DNA of 64,000 nucleotides, taken from the NCBI GenBank assembly GCA_948567375.1, contig OX419758.1, positions 50,111,473-50,175,472 on the forward strand. Direction: 5' to 3'. The position numbers were made by a program, and so were the translations under genes. Source of the stretch: Lunularia cruciata (lineage: Eukaryota; Streptophyta; Marchantiopsida; Lunulariales; Lunulariaceae). The notes under the pieces were generated by a model that was not told where the DNA came from, ran no database searches, and saw only the letters and a program-made list of their open reading frames with translations. Below, piece after piece: positions 21,308 to 33,216 of the stretch. Position 1 is the stretch's first letter. Each line of letters begins with the position of its first letter.

Positions 21308-22244
21308 TGGCATTTTAGAGTTCATGTATGAATTATGTGTAAGTTGTGCTTCTATAATGTATGATGGTGACAATGATGTATATTTTGGAGTGATGTATAT
21401 ATGCACAAAAATTTTCACAAGATTTGTGATGTCAAAGCTAGGTTGCTCAAACACTAGAGTGGTAGTGTTGGTAGTCATAGGTATTTTGGTAGTTACTCAT
21501 GAACTACTTGTTGGCAGTCCAATTTTATGTTAGGACTACTTATCACATGGTGAGACCCATCGTCACTTGTACCATTCACACCATTGGATGTGCTATTAGG
21601 GCTGGAGACCTAGGTCAATCAGAGGGGTATACCTTTGAAGTGTTGCTCTAAGGAGCTCACTTCTTTGATGTTGAGTCTTTGAGTTCTTGGTTATGGTGGA
21701 CAGAGGCTACCAAGCATCATTTGGAGTCTCTTAGCTAGAGTGGATATGACTTGATTGTAATTAGTTCCCAATTATTAGTAGATTGTTGAGTGAAGGATTG
21801 AGTACATACTTGATTAGAGAAAAAGAAATAACTGATTATTGCGACACTTTAGAGTTCATGTATGACTTATGTGTGAGTTTTGCTTCTATAGTGTATGATG
21901 TTGACATCAATGAATGTTGTGTACTGATGTATATACATATGATAGCTTCTAAAGGTCTCAAAGTAGGTTAGGCTTGAGTTGGAGAAGGTTCTAAAGGTCT
22001 CAAAGTGTAACAACCTCCAATTAGTTTCATTTGGTAGAGGAATTGGAGGTTGGCCAAGTGTAGTAGAGGTATACTAGAGTTGGAAAAAGTCTTATTGGCT
22101 AAATTTGGAGGTGCTACTCGTTTGAATCCCTAAAGTAGGGAGAGTTTTGGTAGCTGACCTTAGTTGGAGAGGCTTTTGGAGATCTCAAAGTGGGTTAAAC
22201 TTGAGTTGAAGAAGGTTCTAAAGGTCCCAAAATGGCAACAAACA
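21308..22244 (+). mobile_element. Fam3 LTR region with an internal direct repeat
   Basis: It begins TGGCATTTTAGAGTTCATG after a polypurine tract and ends just before a tRNA-Met-like primer site at 22245. About 105 bases at its start (21308-21415) recur at 21840-21945, so either the LTR has an internal duplication or two LTRs abut. Related sequence is found at 31786-32180 (plus), 35641-35897 (minus) and 39216-39329 (plus). From 21950 to 22240 the words AAGGTCTCAAAG and GGTTCTAAAGGTC recur several times. Confidence 0.65.
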
Positions 22245-22260
22245 AGGTATCAATGCCAAG
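22245..22260 (+). promoter_or_regulatory. Primer binding site, tRNA-Met-like, Fam3 copy B
   Basis: AGGTATCAATGCCAAG resembles the plant initiator tRNA-Met complement TGGTATCAGAGCCAAG at 13 of 16 positions and follows the LTR end. Confidence 0.5.
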
Positions 22261-23039
22261 AAAGAGGCTTTGAGGTACAAGGCTACAATAGTACATAAAA
22301 AGGTTTGAACCCTAGATCCTTGGTTCATAGACTAGGGCTTTAGCTTATTGGTACATCTTCACTTGTTGTTATAGAGATTAGTGGATTCATATTTATACAT
22401 GTATAGCTTTGGCTAGGACCCCATCCTTGGTGATCTTGGTAGTGTAGGAGTAGATAATTGCTCCTTTTATGTCAAATGCCAACTAATGGTAGTGTTAATC
22501 AGATTGAATTTGTGAGATGGAGGGGTATTATTTGGATTTCTTATGATTGGACCTCCTCTATTATTTGCTTTTGGGTTGTGAACCATCTTTGTGTGAGGTG
22601 CCTTGATATTTAGAGCATTGGTGGTCCAACGTACTCTTGTTAGTTAGGCTAGAGTGATGACCAATAAAACTAATTATGTTTCTTTCTGGTGAGGCAAGAA
22701 GTGATGACCTATAGACCATGAGAGTGTATGTTTTGATGGCAAGTTATAAGTTGCTCTTTGCCTAATGCAATTTTCATGGTTAGGGGTACTTAAGCTAGAT
22801 TAGTGGGTGATGTCCAATTGTTGGTAGCACTTGGTGGTTACAATTGTGGTTTGGGGTATATTGTCATGAAATAATTCTTTCAAGATTTGAGAAGAGATTT
22901 TTCTTAGTATGTTATGGGTTAACATGGAAAGGAACTTTGCATTAGCAAATATCTTATGACCCAATGAGTGAGTAAATTGATTCTGGTTTGGAGTTTGACA
23001 CAAGAGTTGAGTTGATCCAGTTGATAATGTACTTTGTAT

Positions 23040-24840
23040 GCTTACACCATTTTATAAGATATGGATAAAATTTACAAGGCCTCTAAATGCTCTAGATGTT
23101 ATTTTCATATAGTGGGTATCATTGAGTAGGATGATTTCATCCAAGAGTTTGATAGTGGTGTGATCTACAATAGAGATAGAATCCAACTTTGTTCATACCC
23201 TTCATGGCATGGAGAGGTTGTTCTAATACTTAGAAGGTCCACCTATGGATGATTACCACAAGTTTGAGAGAGTACACTTGGATGAGATTGAGCTTTGGAG
23301 ACAATATTGGTCTCCGAACTACATATCTAATATTTCAAGCTTAGTTTACAAAGGTAGAACAATATTACTCTTGAGTTCTAGCTCTAGTAGCATTGGTGTG
23401 TATCCAATAGAAGTGCATAGGTAGAGATGGTGCTACTACAAGTTGAGGTACTATTATAAGAGGTGGTATAAAACTTGGATTTAACTACATGGTGGAGATG
23501 TTCTCGTGCATGAGGCAAAATTACCAAGGAGTGCAGATAGAAAATATGAAGAGCTTGAAAGAGTTCTAATGGAAGGTTGGAGAGAGCCTATGCAAGGCAT
23601 ACACTTGCATGGGATGGCTGAATAGTTTCACTTGGGGAGATATTGAAGCACAAGTTGTCCAATTTTTGTATGGGATAATAGAAAAGGAGCTATAATGTCA
23701 AGAACATCATGCTACATTGTTATAGGCTACCTCACCAACTATGGTAGTGGTCTTTGCTTTGGAAAGTGCATTGAGATCAACTTGGTGGAGGAAAGTGTAC
23801 TGACATCTGGATTTGGTAGGGAGAACTCATCCATAATTGGTACTTCTTGTAAATCATAGTAGAGTGCACCACATTATGTTAGCTCTTTTGGACAAAGTAG
23901 ACCTGTCAGCCGGCCTGTCTCTCACTCAGGATGAAGCTCTAATGGCTATTATGGTAGCGCACCATGGACTAAGAAGGCAAGAAACCCCAACTCCATCATA
24001 CTCCTCCAAGGCTAACACTCCAAGACTCAAGACATTACTCACTAGAGAACTCAATGAGAGAGAGATAGTTGCAAATGAAAGGATGATGAGTACCTCCTCA
24101 CCCCTTGTTTATATACTTGTGGAATAGTTACGTACCAAAGTTACTAATTACCGCAATAACTCAAGTTACTAGACTAAAAGTCAAGTAAAGTCAAAAAGTA
24201 GAAAGGAATATCCATTCACATGGGCATATTCTACTAGCATGTGATCTTATCTTGACCCAACTACTAAGTCAAGGATTCCTTCACATGGGCTATCCTTGGA
24301 CTATAGAAAAATCCAAAACAAAAAGGCTTGTGGGTCCAAGAGTTCTCAACTCTTTCCTCAAAGCCAAACACCTAGGAATAATACCAAGTCAACACACTAG
24401 AATCCAAAATAGTGGTGCTCATCTTTTCCACTTCCTCTAAAGTAAGGTCCACTCTATCTTAGCTATGACTAAATTTAGCTAATCATGACTAATGTAGAAC
24501 CATCCTTTATCTCTATATAAATAATATCTCTCAAGTACTTGTAATACCAAGCTAAATATCACAATACCACACACATGCACAAATAAGTATTACAGACCAT
24601 TCTAACTTCATGTAGTGCCTAGTACACATAGATCCTTACACTCATTCTTTAGTCAACAACAACCAATAAGTAGTGGTGTTGCTTGTTGAACTTGTGGTGG
24701 ACCTCACTACAAGAGAGAGTGCACCCAAGGTAATGACATGCTATCTCAAGAGCACCTCAGCCAACCTAGAGGTAGTGTGACCACTACCATAGATTTGATC
24801 ACACTAGTGACCAATGCTTTGACTTACACTTAGAGTTATA
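23040..24840 (+). pseudogene. Fam3 gag remnant (copy B), interrupted by a solo LTR
   Basis: Plus-strand remains of capsid/nucleocapsid sequence. The block near 23190-23330 corresponds to 34650-34800 in copy C. A zinc-knuckle segment (CGGPHYKRECTQG) is at about 24690-24730, and a second knuckle region with the words DQCFDLHL follows at about 24810-24835. The solo Fam2 LTR at 23904-24594 lies inside it. Broken at several points. Confidence 0.65.
23904..24594 (-). mobile_element. Solo Fam2 LTR in Fam3 gag
   Basis: A complete 691-bp LTR; the plus strand reads TGTCAGCCGGCC ... AGTATTACA, the complement of the sense LTR. It is flanked by GACC on both sides (23900-23903 and 24595-24598; probably a 5-bp AGACC duplication with one base lost), and the flanks join into a continuous Fam3 gag sequence. 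It differs from the LTR at 39330 by only a few percent by eye, so it is a fairly recent insertion. The small open frame at 24252-24440 recurs in other copies of this LTR because the LTR is repeated. Confidence 0.88.
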
Positions 24841-25599
24841 GAGTGGTAAGCTCCTATGGCAAGAGGAAGAGGAGTCACAAGTCATGGAGGATGATATGGT
24901 AGAGGTGGAGGTAGAGGATCCACATTTGGTAAGGCCATTATACATGCTCTTGCTCTTGATACAACAATGATTACTTGGATTGAACAATTGGAGTAAAGAT
25001 TTTCTAGCATGGCTATAGCTCAGAGGAGATCAAGTTCAAGTGCTAAGACTTCCACCTCTTATATGATGGTGATAGAGATCTCATTGACTTCATGTGTGGA
25101 TCAACATAGATAGATGCATCCACAATAATGACTAGGAGTGTTGTAAATGCCCTTGAGCCTAAAGGAGCATTAGCAGAGGTGGATCTAAAGAGAGAGGAGG
25201 TTGGTAGATAGGTCAGACTTTCCTAATATTTCACACTTAATGAGGCATTATAGATGACATCCATGGCTCTTAAATGTCCAAGTGCAAGTGTGGTAGGTGG
25301 AGATGGAGTGCAGCATGAACCACATACTAGTTAGCTACCTACTTCTACCAAGTCTAGCACAATGTTGGAGGCAGCTCAATTGATTATGTGCTCCACTTTG
25401 TTCTTAGCCGCCAACATGTTTACACTAAGATTTCATCCAACTCCAATGTTCTAGTTAGTTGCCACACTCAATGAGAGTAGAGATAATGTGGTTCTTGCTT
25501 CTAGTGGAAAGGTGGTTGATGGTAAAGCCAACTTGGTTGAGGAGCATGGGATCCATTATTCTATTAGTGACTTGTGGTGAGCAATAATTTCTAGGTTGA

Positions 25600-26100
25600 A
25601 GGAGTTATTAACTAGACTTACATTTGAGCAAGCTAAGTTTAAAGTTGGAGTTTTCCTTTTGGATAACTAGAGTAGGATTTTCAATTTTTTTGGACCTTTA
25701 AGGAAGTTCAATACACCATATAGGGTCTTATTAGAATTTGGTGTGTAGCTTCTTATGTTTCAAAAGGTTTTACTTCTTAGGCTAGGAAAGACCAATATTG
25801 AGAGGTGTCCATTTCAAATACAAAAATCTCTAGTGGTGGTTCCAAAAAATACAATACATATGAGGAGCTCATTATCCATCTTTAGTCCAATCATCTCATT
25901 GATAATTCTATGATGAGAGCTCAAGCCATTGTGATAGTAATAGAGTCATATCATGTGTTGGTGGGAGGAGTAGTGTTATACTCCATGGGTTTCAACATTT
26001 GCTATTGGGAAGAGATAGAATCCTATAGGGAAAGTTGGCAATTAATTGAGGTATGTGTATGCTTACCAGTGTGCTTTAGTAGTGGTGGTCTTAGCTCACT
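25600..26100 (+). pseudogene. Fam3 aspartic-protease-like region
   Basis: Plus-strand sequence near 25600-25760 has FEQAKFKVGVFLLD and, around 25727, a LLEFGV segment in the place where retropepsins have the hydrophobic-hydrophobic-D-[ST]-G active site. The open piece at 25910-26104 contains YHVLVGGVVLYSMGF, resembling the VLVG(R/G)..LY..G strand that closes the retropepsin fold. Its position between gag and the methyltransferase fits. Broken. Confidence 0.55.
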
Positions 26101-26429
26101 ATAGTCACAAACCATAGCATCAATCTTAAATTTTTAGTGGTTATCACTTGGTCTTGTCAATTTCTTGAGAAGAACCCCCATGTGGAGGATACCCCAATAC
26201 TAGAGGAGGTCATTTGGATTTGGAATACAAGTGGAGTTGTTCCATCTACCTTGCTTGTTCCATTGTAGAGTTTTATTGAGGAATTGTAGTAGTATCTGAA
26301 GCAATTAGTGCAATAAGCTTAGAGTGGAGCTTTTATATTCTTGGTGGACTGATTTGAAAATAATCCTCCAAAGTCTATTACCTTACCACCTTTGGATATC
26401 AAGTTTATTGCTTGGCAATATCCAATGGA

Positions 26430-27390
26430 GAGAGTATTTTATTGGATTTATTTGGTGGGATCAGTACTAGACTAATTGTAGTCTTGCAGGTACATATACA
26501 ATTTCAAAGGTACTTGTATATGGAGAGTGATGTGACTGTTAGATGAGTCTCTCTACATCATGTATCACACTTGTGGCTATTGGTATCTTGAGTAATTACT
26601 AATGTCATTAGTCAAGGGTAACCAAAGGACCCTACCATTAGATGTTTCCTTGATGAGGACATATGATCTAGAGAGATATGGTACTATTCATGGCCATGGA
26701 TTTCTAGATGGCCATGTTAGGGATATATTCATGTTGGCCAAGCTTAGGGTCTACAATATCCTTGCTTTGGTATGTTTTGGGAGAAGCTACATATATTATG
26801 ACATCTCCAAGCTCATCAAGTAATTCTCTCTAGCATATATTTTTAAGAATGTCCCTTTGATGGGTGATTCTTTCACATAGGTGTTGGAAAGTACATATTA
26901 GATTTGGTCTTGGATTGGACTTATTGTATCGTTGGATGTAGCCAAAGTTGGATCACATGCTTATTATCTTTGTCTTTGGTGGATAAACCTCTTACTTAGA
27001 GAGGTTCTATAATGTGCATATGATGGTATTCAACAACCATCACACTTGATAGTTGATGACATTTTGGATATTGTGCACTAATCTCAAATGATGTGAATGG
27101 TTAATAGATTACTTATGGTAATGGTGAACCTTGTTGGATAACACACAACCACTTTACCCATATTCATGAGTTTCCCAACATCCCAAGCCTATTGGGGTGT
27201 AGGTCTTGGGCTTGTTTGGGACTCGTAATTATATAAGTTGGTAGAGCTCAACATTGATGAAAGAGAATAGGTGATGGGTTTCTATATTGGTATCACTATC
27301 ATTTCAATAGTGCTAGAGGTATCCAAGCATTAAGTGCTAGGTTAGCCATAGACCTAAATTGTTTGACCTAGATTTTGGGCCTTTGATTAC
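26430..27390 (+). pseudogene. C5-cytosine DNA methyltransferase remnant inside Fam3
   Basis: In plus-strand frames, short conserved pieces of a C5-cytosine methyltransferase appear in the family's usual order: motif I as LDLFGGIS (26442-26465), the following acidic strand YLYMES (26511-26528), a segment resembling the target-recognition side VSLMRTYDLERYG (about 26645-26690), motif VI-like NVPLMGDS (26848-26871), IWSWIG and DVAKVGSHA near 26900-26960, VDDILDI (27052-27072), a motif IX-like DERE then MGF (27256-27282). Such enzymes add a methyl group to cytosine in DNA; the spacing resembles the DNMT3/DRM side of the family more than DNMT1/CMT, but that is a guess. It lies between protease and RT of one retrotransposon in the same orientation. 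The reading frame is broken at many points and not every catalytic motif can be read, so it is a fossil. Confidence 0.72.
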
Positions 27391-27399
27391 TTGAGTTGA

Positions 27400-27989
27400 T
27401 GCACTTGACAAGCACCAAAACTTGAACACTTGTGAGCTTTGTACCTATCAAGACAAGTCAAGCACATATTGGGGATGATAAGCCAAGTGGGCATGGTATT
27501 CTTAGTACATAACTAATGATAACTAGTGAGAGTAGTTTACTTGGGATACATCCAAGTGAGCAAGGTCCACTTGGGATACACCCTTGGTCTCCTTGAGATG
27601 TAGCTAGAGGATTTGTGGAACTTGCTCTAAGGTTGGAGACTCTAGCTGGCATGACAGTGTTTCTCTCAAGGTCTTAATGTGTCTTCTAATACCAATTTAT
27701 GCATCTTCTACCTCTATAGCAATTATAGAAGATGGGAGCAAAATATTGGACCCAAACTTAAAGGAGAGAAAAGACAAAGATTTTGGAGGTTTTTAGAAGT
27801 TACATGAATTGTTTTGCCTTTAGTATGAAGGATTTGGTGCTTTGAAAGAACCTGATATTTTGATTGAGTTGACTAATAAACTAATCTTTCTAAATCCTTA
27901 CAAATATAATGGCATGGAGAGAGCCTTAATTTGGTAGAGATTTCATATAGAGAGTATGATTCAGCCAAATTGATGCTAGGTAAGAAAGA
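27400..27989 (+). other. Linker between methyltransferase and RT of Fam3
   Basis: About 590 bases in which I cannot recognise a domain. It is presumably internal sequence of the same element, since the RT piece that follows is in the expected orientation. Confidence 0.4.
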
Positions 27990-28190
27990 CATGCATGGCA
28001 AGTAATAAAATAGGAGGATATGTGTAGATTACAATCCTATCAACTTACAAACTAGGGTTGATTGATATGTTATGGCTATAATGGAGAAGATATTTGATAC
28101 AATTGGGCATGTAAAGGTCTTCAATACTTTTGGATCTTTGAGTAAGATATCATCAATTGCCAATCAAGGAGGAGTATAAGTCCAAGGTAA
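27990..28190 (+). pseudogene. Start of Fam3 RT (copy B)
   Basis: Sequence at 28010-28180 encodes RICVDYNPINLQTRVDWY, the RT fingers/palm region of a Ty3 element, and matches copy A at 18462-18600 base for base over long runs. It also shows what the Fam1 insertion target at 18462 looked like (CCTATCAAC). It is cut at about 28190 by a Fam4 copy. Confidence 0.75.
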
Positions 28191-28292
28191 CATGCTAATG
28201 CCAAGCTCATGCTAAGCATTTGGAGTTTCACTCACTTGAGAGTTCCAATGTGATCTTCTATTCCTTTTATTTCTCTTCTTAGTCTTTTACAT

Positions 28293-28307
28293 TGGTATCA
28301 ATGTAAG
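28293..28307 (+). promoter_or_regulatory. Primer binding site, tRNA-Met-like, Fam4
   Basis: TGGTATCAATGTAAG matches the start of the initiator tRNA-Met complement (TGGTATCA) exactly and then diverges. It directly follows a plausible LTR end. Confidence 0.5.
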
Positions 28308-30239
28308 AATGAGATAGATGGAATCTATAGAATACCAAATCTATTTCAACCAAACCATTGGGATTTTTGTGTCCATGTATTATCAAAACATCATTTTATG
28401 CTTTGTGTAGAATTTTTTGAATATGATCATCAATGAAACATTAATCCTTCCAACTATAACTTATGAAGAGCATGAGATGTGCTACACCTATGTGTTAACT
28501 TAAATAATTGCATGTAGGTATGTGGCAATAATGCACAAAGTTATTATTGATCTGCAACAATAGATTGAACATTTTACTTGATTGTTGGAAGAGAGAGATT
28601 TTGATAGTCAACAAGACAAGTAAAGAGAGTAATGTTTCAAGAAGGAAAAGATCAAGTTTAATTTCTAAAGCATAATTATTTGAAGGCAAGAATGTACTAG
28701 GTGCAATAGAGAATTTGGTGTGCAATTGCAAATGTTATTGTGAAACTACAAATTTTCTAGATGAACAAAGATAGATTCTATTAGCTTTGAGGAAATTAGA
28801 TAGAGGCAAAACTAGAGAGGCAATTCAAAGTAGAGAAACCTTAATGGCAATCTGTTGTTCTAATTTGACATAGGAAGAATTAAATAGTACAATGATTGAG
28901 AGACTCCATGTGGTGAATGTTACATGAGCCACACAAACTAGATTGGTGGAATTGAAGCATGTTGGTTATGCAAGGAGTTACATCTATCAATTCCAGAACA
29001 TAATAATTTAAATTCTAGTGATATTGAAAGGCAAAGCTTTGGATTGGTTTGTGAGAGGCTTTAAATCAAGCACCAAGTTAGAAATAACCATATGCAAGTC
29101 CAAACATATGGAAGGAGCCATGTAGTTGGTTGAGTGCATTGATTCTTTGCTTGCCATGACTTGATCTGGATTTAGACCTTCAAAAAACCTACAAGCACAC
29201 CATACTCAAGTGGAGGAGCCAAAACTAATTGAGATTGATGTTATCTAATAGAGAACACTTGATATTATAAACAAAGAATATTATGAAAAAATAGTGGTTT
29301 CTTTATTTTACCAGGTTGGATATCATATTATTGAATTTCCAACTAAGAATAGATGACCTTAACCCATTGCCCAAATGGACTTCTTGAAATGTGAAGATAA
29401 GGGAAATAAAGAGTCTCAATAAGAAATATTGAGCCATTTATTGAGAACTTGATTTATTCCAATGGGATTGAAGGCTTGACCTATGCAAGTTTGATATACT
29501 TGTAAGGTATGAGAATCCAATTGTGGTCGTAGGACTTTGGTTGATTATGAGAGTTGTTAGAACTACATGTCTATGTAATTAGAAAAGTAATTATATATTC
29601 CTATTAAGCCAATATTAGTAGAAAATTGATAATAGCGGATGGTGAAAAGAGTTCACCTTTCCATATCTCATATTTTAATGCATTAAAGATTGGAAAAGAG
29701 TATTTAGAGTGTATAAGATTTGTAATATTTCCCCTACTTTATGATTTTATTCTTGGTCTTCCTTAGCTTAATTGTCATATGGTCCAATTTGATTGGGTTG
29801 GATAAAAGATTCAAATACAATACCAAGGCAAGAAGTATTGATTAGGTTATGTGACGCTCTTGAGTAGTCTATTCCAAGATGGGAAATTTTTTAATATAGC
29901 AATTATAGAACAAGCTTTGGAGGAAGATATTCTTGTTTTTGCTATGTCAATCAAGTTAATTGTGCTTGGATAATTTAATGAAAATAAGAAATATCAAAAA
30001 GAAATGGTTGATTTGAAGTTCAGGAATTAACATATGTGTTTCTAGATGATCTTCCAAAGGGATTACCCTTTGATTGAAGTATGCCATTCAAGATCAAGCT
30101 ATTGCAAAGAAATACTCCAATGAGTAGACCAATCTGTTGGCTCTCACCAAAGGAGTTAGAAGAACTTTGAACAACACTAAACAAGTTGTTGGAGAGGATT
30201 CCACACAACATAGTACATCCCCTTTTGGAGCACTAGACC

Positions 30240-31785
30240 TATTTGCAGCAAAGAAAGATAAAGAACTTTGATTCTATATTAGCTACCATGGTCTTAATAA
30301 AAAAACCATGAAGAACATATATTCCTTGCCTTGAATTGATGACTTGTTGGATCAATTAAGTGAAGCTCAATACTTCTCAAAGTTGGATCTTTGAAGTGAC
30401 TACTAGTAGATTCTAATTGATGGAGAAAATGTATAAAAGACTAGCTTATGTATTGTGTATAGTCATTTTGAATGGAGATTTTACCTTTTGGGCTCACTAA
30501 TGCTCTAATGAACTTCATGGATCAAATGCACAAGGTGTTAGATAGGCTATTGGATTGATAAATGATAGTGTTCTTGGATGACATTTCAATTTAAAATAAG
30601 ATGGAGATAAAACACAAGAACCAAAAATTAGAGAAGTCTTGAGATGACTATGACAATATAAGTTCTATTGCAAGAAGTCCAAGTGTATCTTTTGGCAAAA
30701 AGAGGTTATCTTCTTAGACCATAAGGTTTCAACAGAGGAGACCAAAATGAAAGAGGAGAAATCAAGGCCATTACCAATTGGTCTACTCTTAAGGATACCA
30801 TGGAAGTTTGGGAATTCAATGGAATGTTGAGATTCTACCAATGATTCATCCTTGATTATGCTCATATGGCCACACCATTGATTGATCTCTTGCGAAAGAC
30901 AACAAGCTTTGAGTAGACCACATTCAAGAAACTTAAGCATGTGATGTCTTCACTACCAATCCTCCCAACCATATGATACTCAACTACCTTGTGTGGTTGA
31001 TTTTGATGCTTCTAACTTTGCCATTGGAATTTTGTTGCAATAGGATTTCTAGATGGATTACATCTCATTACTTGTGTGTCTCATCAACTAAACATAATAG
31101 ATAGGAATTATTTTGCTTGAGATTAAGAACAAATAGTAATGGCAATGCAACAAAGGTATGGAGACACTACCTCTTGGAGAAACAATGATAATGCAAACCA
31201 ATAATAAACCTTTTTTTGTAAACCTCACATTTAGAGCACATAAAGAGTTGGCATCATGGATAGGAGGAATAACTTGAGCTATTCAATATCAAGCTTGAGT
31301 ACAAACCCAAATTGTTCCATGTTATTCTTGATGCCCTATCATAATGATCTAATTTGAAGATTCTTTCTAACTCTCCCATGATAGTAGCAATCACCATAGT
31401 GTCAATAGACTTGAAGGTACACATAGATTACTTTACAATAAGATCTCTTCTTTCCCTTATGCAAAGTCATCTTGTAGCACATGATAAGGAGTACAACACT
31501 TTTTCAATCAAAGATGGGCTTCTACTTTGCACAAACCAAAACTACATTCCAACTTTAAGGGATCTCTAATTGGTGCAACTTCAAAAGGCACATGACTTAC
31601 CAATTTCTAGTCACATGGGTATAAATACACCCTACAATGTCAAAGATGGTGCCAAAACATAGCATGAGATATTCAAAAGTTTATCCAATCTTGTGAGAGC
31701 TACAAATGCAACAAAGCAAGCAAAAACCAAGAAGACTACTCCAACCACTTCTCATTCCATCTACTTGATGAGAACAAGTAAGCCT
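30240..31785 (+). pseudogene. Fam4 RT, RNase H and integrase remains
   Basis: RT fingers and palm near 30260-30560 (DDLLDQLSEAQYFSKLDL is readable), a connection region to about 30960, an RNase H region to about 31330, then the open piece at 31354-31569 corresponding to the region before the integrase zinc finger. Many breaks. Confidence 0.65.
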
Positions 31786-33216
31786 AGACCTCACACATCC
31801 TTGCTATCACAACATTTGTAGTGCTAAAGCTAGTTTGCTCAAAAGTTGGAATGTTAGTCTTGGCTCTCATAGTATAATATTAGTTGCTCAGATCCATATT
31901 TCAGGTTAGGGCTATTGATCATACTGTTAGAGCTACTATTTATTACACCATTTGCACCATTAGATAGGATGTTAGAAGCGTCATTAGTTTAGATTTCTAA
32001 GTTGAGTAGAAGAGTATACCTTCAACATATAGCTATAGAGAACTCAGTGCTCTAATGTTGAGCTATTGAACTCTTGGTTATGGTGGTTAAAGATCCACAA
32101 GCATCACCTAGAGTCTCTTAACTAGAGTGAGTGTAGCTTGAAAGTGTAATCAAGGCCCACTGTTGGTAGTTTTATGGAGTAGGATGTAAAGTTTACAATC
32201 TAAGTTGAGAGTGTGAGCATTTGACTACATCAAAGAAGTGAGCCAAGGAGAAATCAAGTGCAAGAAGAGCAAGCATTGGTGGTATTTCCAATTTTGGGAG
32301 ATCATTGGTACCTTCAATTGTTGCTTGATTTCTCTTAGAGTAATTGTGTGTAGAAGCTCTATCAAATTTATGTGAAGATTTTGATAGAGTTTTTGGACTT
32401 GGTGTGGATGCACTACTAAAAGTCCAAAATGGGTCCATGGGTGTTCAATGGCATTGAAATATGGTTTAATTTAAGCACAATGTAATACCATTAGCTAGAC
32501 ATATTATATAGAGGTGGAAATTGGCTTGGTAATATCTTGAGAAATGTTATACATGATGGTCTAACTAGATCAGATAAAGGTGTCACCAAAAGAGTGCTTT
32601 CACTAATAAGGAACTGCCAAAAACACCTTGAAAGCTTTAGAGTCAATTTTGGAGACCTAAATGGATGAACTAGGCCTTGAAAAATTTATATGCCTCTAGA
32701 GTGAAGTATTTATTTCTCCCTGCTTGTTTGTCTTGTTAAGAGACTTCCAATAATATCTCAGCCATGTTGTTGTGAGCTTCTTATAAGAAGATTCTCCAAA
32801 TATTCTCTTTAGTAAAACTTGTTTGACCAAAAAAATAGGACAAGGATCTAGATTTCACCAATCCATACATCTAATCTAAAGGTGAAGCTTGCTGACATAT
32901 CTCCAATCTATGTATCTTATCCAAGGGTTTAGCTCCTTTTGCATGGATTTTCTTTGTTATATAATAAAGACAAGGTGCTCCTTTGGGACATTAGAGGGAT
33001 GAAGCTTTGCGTTTCTCTTGAGGTTCTTTTATCCTCGGGAAATTACATACAAGGAGGTGAAATTAAGGTTGAGTGATACAAAATTAGGCCCAAGATGCAA
33101 AGTTGGAGTTGGATTTGAGAACCTATCTCCTCAAGTTAAGGATTTGGAGGTCCACATCCTCTCAATCTGAAATTGGCATTTGGTAGAAGATTTGGAGGTA
33201 AGCCAATTGTAATATA

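Larger units (their letters stand above)
22261..28190 (+). mobile_element. Fam3 copy B: leader, gag, protease, methyltransferase, start of RT
   Basis: Plus-strand remains of one Ty3/Gypsy element in order: non-coding leader (22261-23030), gag (about 23040-24840, split by a solo Fam2 LTR), protease-like region (25600-26100), C5-cytosine methyltransferase remnant (26430-27390), an unreadable linker (27400-27980) and the beginning of RT (27990-28190), where a Fam4 copy cuts in. The RT piece matches the start of copy A at 18462. It is broken at many points and is clearly old. The gene order, with a methyltransferase between protease and RT, is the notable feature. Confidence 0.8.
28191..31785 (+). 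mobile_element. Fam4 Ty3/Gypsy element, very decayed
   Basis: The 5' end holds the last part of an LTR ending TTTTACA and then a primer-site-like TGGTATCAATGTAAG (28293-28307). Gag lies at about 28900-29150 (VILKGKALDWFVRGF), a protease region near 29560-29850, RT at about 30240-30700 (ISYHGLNKKTMKNIYSLP), RNase H remains near 31000-31330, integrase from 31354 (LLLCTNQNYIPTLRDL, then a zinc-binding-like LQKAHDLPISSHMGI). From 28310 to 28880 nothing can be read. No 3' LTR is visible before Fam3 sequence resumes at 31786. Heavily broken and old; it inserted into or recombined with Fam3. Confidence 0.75.

Noticed and set aside
24252-24440. Recurring 62-residue frame (MTQ(L/P)LSQGFLHMGYPW) at 24252, 37193 and, inverted, 13530
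   Set aside because: It is found in every Fam2 LTR only because the LTR is repeated; no start context, no domain and disrupted in some copies.
26602-26823. Reading the 73-residue frame as an independent small gene
   Set aside because: It is one open patch within the decayed methyltransferase region of Fam3, not a separate gene.
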